Assembly (NCBI GenBank): GCA_028768545.1
Contig: CP054838.1
Location: forward strand, 2,287,501-2,351,500
Direction: 5' to 3'
Origin: Desulfobacter sp.
GTDB lineage: Bacteria; Desulfobacterota; Desulfobacteria; Desulfobacterales; Desulfobacteraceae
Length of the DNA stretch: 64,000 nucleotides
Position numbers and translations under genes: made by a program. This document shows positions 59,044 to 64,000 of the stretch, piece by piece. How positions within the stretch are numbered: position 1 is the first letter of the stretch; each line of letters starts with the position of its first letter. The notes below the pieces were generated by a model, which saw nothing but the letters and a program-made list of their open reading frames with translations, did not search any database and was not told the DNA's origin.

Positions 59044-59748
59044 ATGAAGGCGTCTGAGGATTCCCCGCTTGAACCATTTGGTCAAGCCCTTCTTGCCTAC
59101 TGGCAAGGTAATACATCTGCAGAACTTATACATGAGTTCAAAACCGGCCAAAAGAAGTCGTTGCCGGTTTCTGTGTTTTTCCGTTCCCATGGACAATTTT
59201 TACCAACGGATAATGCTTTTGAGAACTGCCGGGGTCAAATTTTGGTTGTTGGCGCAGGAACAGGGGTTCACGTTCTTGAACTTGAAAAGCGAGGCTATGA
59301 GGTGACGGCCATCGATATCTGTCCTCAAGCTGTATATATCATGAAAGAACTTGGAATCAAGAGGGCCAGACAGCTGGACTTTTTTCAATTTAAGGGTGAA
59401 CGCTTTGATACCATTTTTATGCTGGGGCATAACATTGGCATGTGCAAAACCCTAAAGGGGATCAAAGGATTACTCCACAGGTGTGAAAGAATTCTTCGTC
59501 CCAACGGCCAATTGCTGGTCAATTCTGTCAAAGAGCCTGGATCCGCAAATTGTTCAAGCCCAAAAGGGTATCCAGGAGAATTGGAGTTTCGCCTTTCCCA
59601 TGAAGGGAAGGCCGGTCCCTGGATGCGCTGGCTCCACTTAGATTTTGAAACATTGACTGCCCATGCTTTAAAATGTGGCTGGTCCACAGAAAAGCTTGTC
59701 AGCACAGAAGAGGGAGGCTTTTTAGCAAGGATGAAACCTGGTGTTTAA
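59044..59748 (+). CDS. class I SAM-dependent methyltransferase
   Basis: The protein of about 234 residues has motif I QILVVGAGTGVHVLELEKRG, motif II EVTAIDICPQAVYIMKELG, FDTIFMLGHNIGMCKTL and CERILRPNGQLLVNS. ATG 59044 with GAGGG just upstream is preferred to ATG 59032. The methyl acceptor is unknown. It stands alone. Confidence 0.83.
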   Translation: MKASEDSPLEPFGQALLAYWQGNTSAELIHEFKTGQKKSLPVSVFFRSHGQFLPTDNAFENCRGQILVVGAGTGVHVLELEKRGYEVTAIDICPQAVYIMKELGIKRARQLDFFQFKGERFDTIFMLGHNIGMCKTLKGIKGLLHRCERILRPNGQLLVNSVKEPGSANCSSPKGYPGELEFRLSHEGKAGPWMRWLHLDFETLTAHALKCGWSTEKLVSTEEGGFLARMKPGV

Positions 59749-59881
59749 TTTATGCCTTATAAAAAAATTAGGAGTAGAGGCTTGGGCAGAGAAGAAAGCC
59801 AAAGCTTTCAAAGAAACTTACTTCAATGTAAATTGGAGTTTATAGAGCATAAATTTACCTTTGAATACTGGAGAAATACAC

Positions 59882-61079
59882 GTGAATAAAAAATATTTTC
59901 TGCCTATTTTTGCTCTATTCCAAATTTTATTGATGACGGTTTATGCCCAAGAGGTGTCAAAACCCGGTCTGCAGGAATTGAAAGAACAGGCAGATGCGGT
60001 TCTGAATCAATCTAATGTTTCTGCACGAAGGGATATTGATCTTGTCTTTAAATTCGCAGACAGACTTCTTGAACTTAAAGAATACGATGCTGCAAAAAAA
60101 TATTTAAACAAGGGCCTTGAGCATAATCCCTGGGATTTAGATCATCAGATGGTTTACGCCAGCCTGTTAAAAGAAAAAGGAATGAAAACAGCGTGCACAG
60201 AAAAAGCAAACCTTGTCTTAACCTATGCTGAAAGAGACGCTTTAATAGACAAGGCCAGGCAGATTTTAGATCTTCCCCCGTCCTCTGATTTTCAGGCGAT
60301 CCAACATATTGGAGGCACAAATCACTGCATTGTTTTAGTTCCACTTCAAAATTGTGATAATTGGCTGATATTAAAGCTGCAGGCAGATATTTCACAAATC
60401 CTTGACATTCCAGTTTACATTCAAACGATAAACGCGGAGTATCCCGCACCAAGCCGTGATTTACGCGGACAAATTTTAAATCGGATAAGAAGAAAAATTA
60501 TCAAAGAAGAAAATAAAGATCCTCAAATTACCTTTGCCATGAATCAGCTTAACTTAAATATGGCCGATTTAAACCATGATGAAAATTATAGTTCACTTGA
60601 TGGTCCCTCTGCTTCAAGCAAATGGGAGACCTGCTGTTGAACAATTTAAATCAACACTCAAAGATGCCGTGGGCAAAAAACCTCAATGGAATGCAGGAGA
60701 ACTGCATTCTGTTTTGTATAAATCAGTTGTGTTTTATAAACGAAAGAATGTTGCATATCTTGGGATAACCTCTGAGGATATATACGCAAAAGATTATAAT
60801 TTTCTGTTTGGGTGGGCCAACACCCGGGGGGGTGTTATGTCTTATCATCGCTTTCGTGCAAAATTTAACGATGAGCCGCCCAACCAGAGTCGTCTGTTAA
60901 AAAGAGCAAAAATGCAAGCACTCTCTTCAATCGGACATATTTTTGGCATTAAGCGTTGTACCAACCCTATATGTGCCAGGGCATATCCTCATAATCTGTC
61001 AGAGCACGACGCCAAAGAAGGGGCTTTGTGCACCCAGTGCGCTGAAGGGTTTATAAGAAAATTTAAACAAATACATTGA
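59882..61079 (+). pseudogene. exported TPR-archaemetzincin-like (M54) protein, frameshifted, catalytic motif degenerate
   Basis: GTG 59882 behind GGAGAAA starts a signal peptide (YFLPIFALFQILLMTVYA). TPR-like helices follow (residues 30-110), then an M54-like N-region (GTNHCIVLVPL, DIPVYIQTINAEYP). At about 60590 the frame shifts; the second frame carries VAYLGITSEDIYAKDYNFLFG, GVMSYHRF and the terminal CTNPICARAYPHNLSEHD plus CTQC. Archaemetzincins have HExxHxxGxxH then CxxxxC. Here the first part reads SSIGHIFGIKRC, so the catalytic His-Glu and the last His are missing. The Cys zinc site is kept. It may be a non-enzymatic family member that has also decayed. Confidence 0.7.
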
Positions 61080-61369
61080 AAAAGGCAGGACAAAGGGGGG
61101 AACGGTTTTGCTTGCCTTGTGTCTGCCTGTACAAACATCTTATAAAAATTGTTCTGGCAAAATCAAAACGATCTGAAATTCAACCCAATAAAGTGATTCA
61201 TGGGTATGGGGTTGACGGATATTTTATTGGTAAAAATATTTATAAAGAGTGTGTGTCAAATGATGTGAAAATAATAAAGCATCTGCAAATGACTGATAGT
61301 GGAAAATTTGAATTTGTGTTTGAAAATATTGATCGAAGAAGGATTTGTATTGGAATTAAAGCCGGTTAA
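61076..61369 (+). CDS. uncertain small ORF (97 aa)
   Basis: The frame starts at TTG overlapping the preceding stop and encodes a basic N-terminus and a tidy C-terminal half (HGYGVDGYFIGKNIYKECVS, GKFEFVFENIDRRRICIGIK) that looks like a small beta domain. The family is not recognised. It may be a gene fragment, since no ribosome site is seen. Confidence 0.3.
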   Translation: MKKAGQRGERFCLPCVCLYKHLIKIVLAKSKRSEIQPNKVIHGYGVDGYFIGKNIYKECVSNDVKIIKHLQMTDSGKFEFVFENIDRRRICIGIKAG

Positions 61370-61449
61370 AATCCATCCTGGCTGGGTACCTGCTAAAGTC
61401 CCTTAACAGCATGATCCGTGTGACAGCATTTGTGAGTGGAAGGAAAAAA

Positions 61450-61845
61450 ATGAAAGAGTATTTCAAAGGACACGGGGTATTCAGTTTTAACGAGCTGATA
61501 ACAACTGATTTGATTTTGGCAAAGAAATTTTACGGTGAGTTGTTTGGCTGGTCCTTTACCCAAACAAAGACAATATACGGCAATCCCTATTTGGCAGTGC
61601 ACAGAAAAGGAATCATGATCGGGGGGATGATGCTCAAAGATGGGAATGTTCCCCATGAGGTTGTGCCCTGCTGGGATCCATATATCACGGTTGACGATGT
61701 TGACGCATCCGTCAAAAGGGTAGAGGCGTTAGGAGGGAAAGTTATCCTTTCTCCCACAAATATCCCAAACGTCGGACGTTTTTGTGTGATAAGGGATCCC
61801 CAGGGAATCAGCCTGAATCTCATAACCTATGGAGAGAATAAATGA
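61450..61845 (+). CDS. VOC-family (glyoxalase/bleomycin resistance fold) protein
   Basis: The 131-residue protein has the pattern of paired beta-alpha-beta units: FNELITTDLILAKKFYGELF, GWSFTQTKTIYGNPYLAVHR, PYITVDDVDASVKRVEALGG and FCVIRDPQGISLNLI. ATG 61450 follows GGAAGGAAA; the longer frame lacks a site. It overlaps the next VOC gene by 4 bases, so the pair is translationally coupled. Confidence 0.85.
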   Translation: MKEYFKGHGVFSFNELITTDLILAKKFYGELFGWSFTQTKTIYGNPYLAVHRKGIMIGGMMLKDGNVPHEVVPCWDPYITVDDVDASVKRVEALGGKVILSPTNIPNVGRFCVIRDPQGISLNLITYGENK

Positions 61846-62258
61846 AGCCAAGAATCAGCATGATCACTCTGGGAGTTCGCAATCTTGCGGCAGCGGTTGA
61901 GTTTTACGAGAAGGGACTTTGCTTTCCCCGAATGGCGTCTCCTCCGGAAGTTGCTTTTTTTACATTGAATGGGACCTGGCTGGGATTATACGGGCGAACT
62001 GCATTGGCGGAAGATGCTGCCGTCTCTCCCCAAGGTGAGGGGTTTGAATCTTTTACACTGGCCCATAATCTAAGCTCGGCACAAGAGGTTGATGAGGTCA
62101 TATCCCAAGCGATAGAAGCCGGAGCAACCCTGGTCAAGAAGCCGCAGAAGGCCTTTTGGGGCGGTTATCACGGGTATTTTAAGGACCTTGATGGCCATCT
62201 TTGGGAGGTGGCCCGCAACCCGTTATTCTGGGTTGGTCCTGAAGATGAAAAAGCATAA
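61842..62258 (+). CDS. VOC-family protein
   Basis: The 138-residue protein has SMITLGVRNLAAAVEFYEKG, FTLNGTWLGLYGRTALAEDA and the C-terminal WGGYHGYFKDLDGHLWEVAR, the typical metal-binding end of VOC proteins. Its start overlaps the preceding VOC gene by 4 bases (ATGA). Substrate is unknown; two different VOC proteins together suggest a heterodimer or sequential enzymes, which is inference. Confidence 0.87.
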   Translation: MKPRISMITLGVRNLAAAVEFYEKGLCFPRMASPPEVAFFTLNGTWLGLYGRTALAEDAAVSPQGEGFESFTLAHNLSSAQEVDEVISQAIEAGATLVKKPQKAFWGGYHGYFKDLDGHLWEVARNPLFWVGPEDEKA

Positions 62259-62314
62259 GGATCAACTAAAACCTGGAAAGGCTCACTTTTTTATCCAATC
62301 TCCCTTTTTTGTGT

Positions 62315-62354
62315 CACAGAAATCAGGTGCTTTGTTCAGCGCCTGATTTCTGTG
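62315..62354. repeat. strong hairpin between convergent genes
   Basis: CACAGAAATCAGGTGC and GCGCCTGATTTCTGTG form a 16-bp stem with one G-T pair and an 8-base loop. No T tract follows on either strand in the right place (T-rich runs precede it on the plus strand), so it is a hairpin or mRNA 3'-end stabiliser rather than a standard terminator. It sits between the VOC pair and the thioredoxin-fold gene. Confidence 0.55.
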
Positions 62355-62365
62355 AGGATTTCCGG

Positions 62366-62659
62366 TCAGCTTGTTCGATCTGGGTCCTGTTCTGCGGCTG
62401 AACCAATGCCGGCTGTCTTGAATAAAAGGATTGACTGATCAAGTCGGATCAATTGTGAATGGCTGATAATCCGGCTGTCAAGTTCCAGTACGGGCACCTT
62501 TTCCATTACCCCTTGCCGGGCAAGGGCCAGGTTGTCCGAAATCATGGACACCCTGGCCTTGACACTCGTTTTTTTTAGGGCTTTTTTTACGATGGTTTCA
62601 GCTGTCATCAGCCGCCCTGGATCCAGATTCAGAATGCGGATATGGTGAATTTTTGACAT
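62366..62659 (-). CDS. small thioredoxin-fold protein lacking the redox cysteines (MTH895/TM0996-like)
   Basis: The 97-residue protein matches the layout of small archaeal/bacterial thioredoxins of the MTH895 type. A first strand (KIHHIRILN) is followed by a helix (AETIVKKALKKTS), then VKARVSMISDNLALARQGVM, the cis-Pro segment KVPVLELDSRIISHS and a last helix. The usual GCxxC at the start of helix 1 is replaced by LDPGRLM and no Cys is present. It starts 2 bases after the MttB stop and is cotranscribed with it. Confidence 0.6.
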   Translation of the reverse strand: MSKIHHIRILNLDPGRLMTAETIVKKALKKTSVKARVSMISDNLALARQGVMEKVPVLELDSRIISHSQLIRLDQSILLFKTAGIGSAAEQDPDRTS

Positions 62660-62661
62660 GG

Positions 62662-63915
62662 CTAATTATTGAAGGAATGACCGATATTCTGCAGGGTGTG
62701 ATCCAGCACCCTGAAATCCCTTCGTTCCAATCCTTCAAAAAGTGCTTCCATTCCCTGTTCATCATAGACTGCCGGTTCCGGAAGTTCTACCGGAACCGGG
62801 TGGGTTGTTATTTCCCGGTAGAGACGGATCTGCTTTTCCATGTTCTCAAGACAAAAATCATTGAGCTGGGAAGAGAATCCAAACATGTGCCTCATGATAA
62901 AATAGTCGTATTGGTTGACCAGGCTGTAAATTTGAGAACTCCTTTTAACAGCGGCATCGTCAAGCTGGTCCATTGGGTGACTGCATGAACTCTGGCAGCA
63001 GGGAATCCCAAGGGACAGATTCAGTTCAGTCAGCAGAATATTGATCATGGTATTGGAAAAACTGCCGAACATCATGGGCATATCTTTTTTGCTCATGTCC
63101 GCAATGGTGGGCATGGCCGAATTCAAAGATTTTATACCCGGATGGATCAATTGTCCCAGAACCATGCCGAACAGGGCTTCTGACTGGGCCAGGGAGGCCA
63201 GGCCGGTCATGCTGTAAGGCCCTGTCAGTCCGCCGATGGGCATGGAGTTCATGATAAAGGGCAGACCCCGGGTCACGGTTTTTAAAAACGGGTCCACCAT
63301 TTCATCGCTCACCGTCATATAGGTTGAGATAATACTCAATGCTGCGCCTACCTTATGGCCTTTGTCATGATAGTGTTTTAACCGGTCATAGGCCGCCTCT
63401 GATAATACCGTGGGCATGATCAGCTTACCGTTGGCCATCTCTATCATCTGGTCAATGGCCGCACATTCCATCTGTGCGCGTTTTTCCATATCCTTTTTTT
63501 TGATACGATTACAAATATTAAATGAGCTTTGGAGGCTGGTTAAAAGATCTGTTTTGCCAAAGAGCTCGGCCAGGCGGGCCATATCTTCAAGCCCGGGGGA
63601 TCTGGGGCCGTCATCATCATCAAGATAGGCTGCCATGCCGCCGGTGCCAAAGCCCCTGGGCCAAAAGTCCATGTCCTGCCGGATCTGCTCCAGGCAGGAG
63701 TTGATCACCTCTTGGGTGATATAGATCCTGCCGACCTCTTCACTATAATTTAATTTGCCGGCCTGCTGGGCCGGTATTGCCTCCAGAAGCTTATTTGCGG
63801 TTTCAGGGGAAACTGCAAACCCGTAGGATTCAACTAGCATCACCGCATCCGCCTGGATCCGCTCGTAGAGTTCCGGATTGCCGAATCGTTTTTTATCTGT
63901 CTTATCTGCCGTCAT
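62662..63915 (-). CDS. MttB-family (trimethylamine methyltransferase-like) corrinoid methyltransferase
   Basis: The 417-residue TIM barrel has KLNYSEEVGRIYITQEVINS, GTGGMAAYLDDDDGPRSPGL, MPTVLSEAAYDRLKHYHDKG, MNSMPIGGLTGPYSMTGLAS and a C-terminal DHTLQNIGHSF. The family moves methyl groups from quaternary or tertiary amines to a corrinoid protein. There is no internal TAG, so this is a non-pyrrolysine MttB relative, whose known members use glycine betaine or similar compounds. It is shorter than MttB itself. The TAG at 62664-62662 is the terminal stop. No corrinoid protein gene lies inside the window. Confidence 0.88.
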   Translation of the reverse strand: MTADKTDKKRFGNPELYERIQADAVMLVESYGFAVSPETANKLLEAIPAQQAGKLNYSEEVGRIYITQEVINSCLEQIRQDMDFWPRGFGTGGMAAYLDDDDGPRSPGLEDMARLAELFGKTDLLTSLQSSFNICNRIKKKDMEKRAQMECAAIDQMIEMANGKLIMPTVLSEAAYDRLKHYHDKGHKVGAALSIISTYMTVSDEMVDPFLKTVTRGLPFIMNSMPIGGLTGPYSMTGLASLAQSEALFGMVLGQLIHPGIKSLNSAMPTIADMSKKDMPMMFGSFSNTMINILLTELNLSLGIPCCQSSCSHPMDQLDDAAVKRSSQIYSLVNQYDYFIMRHMFGFSSQLNDFCLENMEKQIRLYREITTHPVPVELPEPAVYDEQGMEALFEGLERRDFRVLDHTLQNIGHSFNN

Positions 63916-63960
63916 GGGGCACCTTCTTGTATATTTTTTTAATTTTGTTTTTGAACCGGG

Positions 63961-64000
63961 TTATTGGGTGTCTTCTTGGGCACGGCGCAGCATTTTAATC
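63961..64000 (-). CDS. 3' end of an upstream gene, cut by the window edge
   Basis: On the minus strand the last 12 codons read IKMLRRAQEDTQ and stop at 63961-63963. It lies 45 bp before the MttB-family start on the same strand and is likely an operon partner. Too little is visible to name it. Confidence 0.35.
   Translation of the reverse strand, partial: IKMLRRAQEDTQ

Noticed and set aside
62655..62670. TAG at the end of the MttB-family gene as a read-through Pyl codon
   Set aside because: Read-through would add only about ten residues and overlap the next gene's start. Pyl in MttB lies well inside the protein. This is the true stop.

Overview
The window looks like the chromosome of a Desulfobacterota bacterium, most likely a Desulfobacteraceae-type anaerobe. 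This is inferred from the gene set and gene style: a MttB-family corrinoid methyltransferase, a LapG/LapD-type adhesin switch next to a type I exporter, a DUF2284 metal-binding protein, a YkgJ cysteine-cluster protein, RNase J followed by FtsK, and moderate GC. No rRNA, CRISPR array or prophage is visible. One tRNA, tRNA-Arg(CCG), is present.

Layout. 1-8.2 kb is a Lap-type surface-adhesion locus: LapG protease, LapD receptor, LapB/LapC exporter and a LuxR regulator. lapD is split by an insertion sequence (IS), and lapD and lapB also carry frameshifts. 8.3-12.3 kb holds a small hypothetical gene, proline dehydrogenase, and a MocR regulator divergent from a DMT exporter. 12.5-22.8 kb is mainly housekeeping: RNase J, FtsK, methyltransferases, a thioesterase, a ChaN-like lipoprotein, a glycosyltransferase, tRNA-Arg, FolC and ribosomal protein S21. 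23.0-27.9 kb encodes a 1491-residue protein of unknown function directly behind a CesT-like type III secretion chaperone; this is the most unusual pair in the window. 28.3-31.6 kb is an IS256-scarred region with a racemase stub and a truncated class II photolyase. 31.7-44.3 kb is a mix of small metabolic, transport and RNA-binding genes, with one frameshifted membrane gene, one frameshifted adenylate cyclase and a structured intergenic RNA candidate. 44.5-47.5 kb is an RND/LolA-like locus cut by a full-length IS256-family element. 47.6-55.0 kb holds a CBM9-like protein, a flavodoxin, adenylate kinase, enolase, CTP synthase and an acetyltransferase. 55.1-58.1 kb is an IS cluster (second ISKra4-like copy plus an IS4-family element). 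58.1-64.0 kb holds an SDR enzyme, a methyltransferase, a frameshifted archaemetzincin-like gene, two VOC proteins, a cysteine-less thioredoxin-fold protein and MttB.

A theme of the window is erosion of accessory functions. Adhesion control, photolyase, RND export, cyclase signalling and an alpha/beta hydrolase are broken by IS elements or single-base frameshifts. Long housekeeping genes (rnj, ftsK, folC, adk, eno, pyrG) and the 4.5-kb unknown gene stay open. That pattern favours real gene decay over random sequencing indels, but homopolymer error cannot be excluded from sequence alone. Five IS copies of three types are present. Two of them still have exact target duplications, and the others show deletion or rearrangement.
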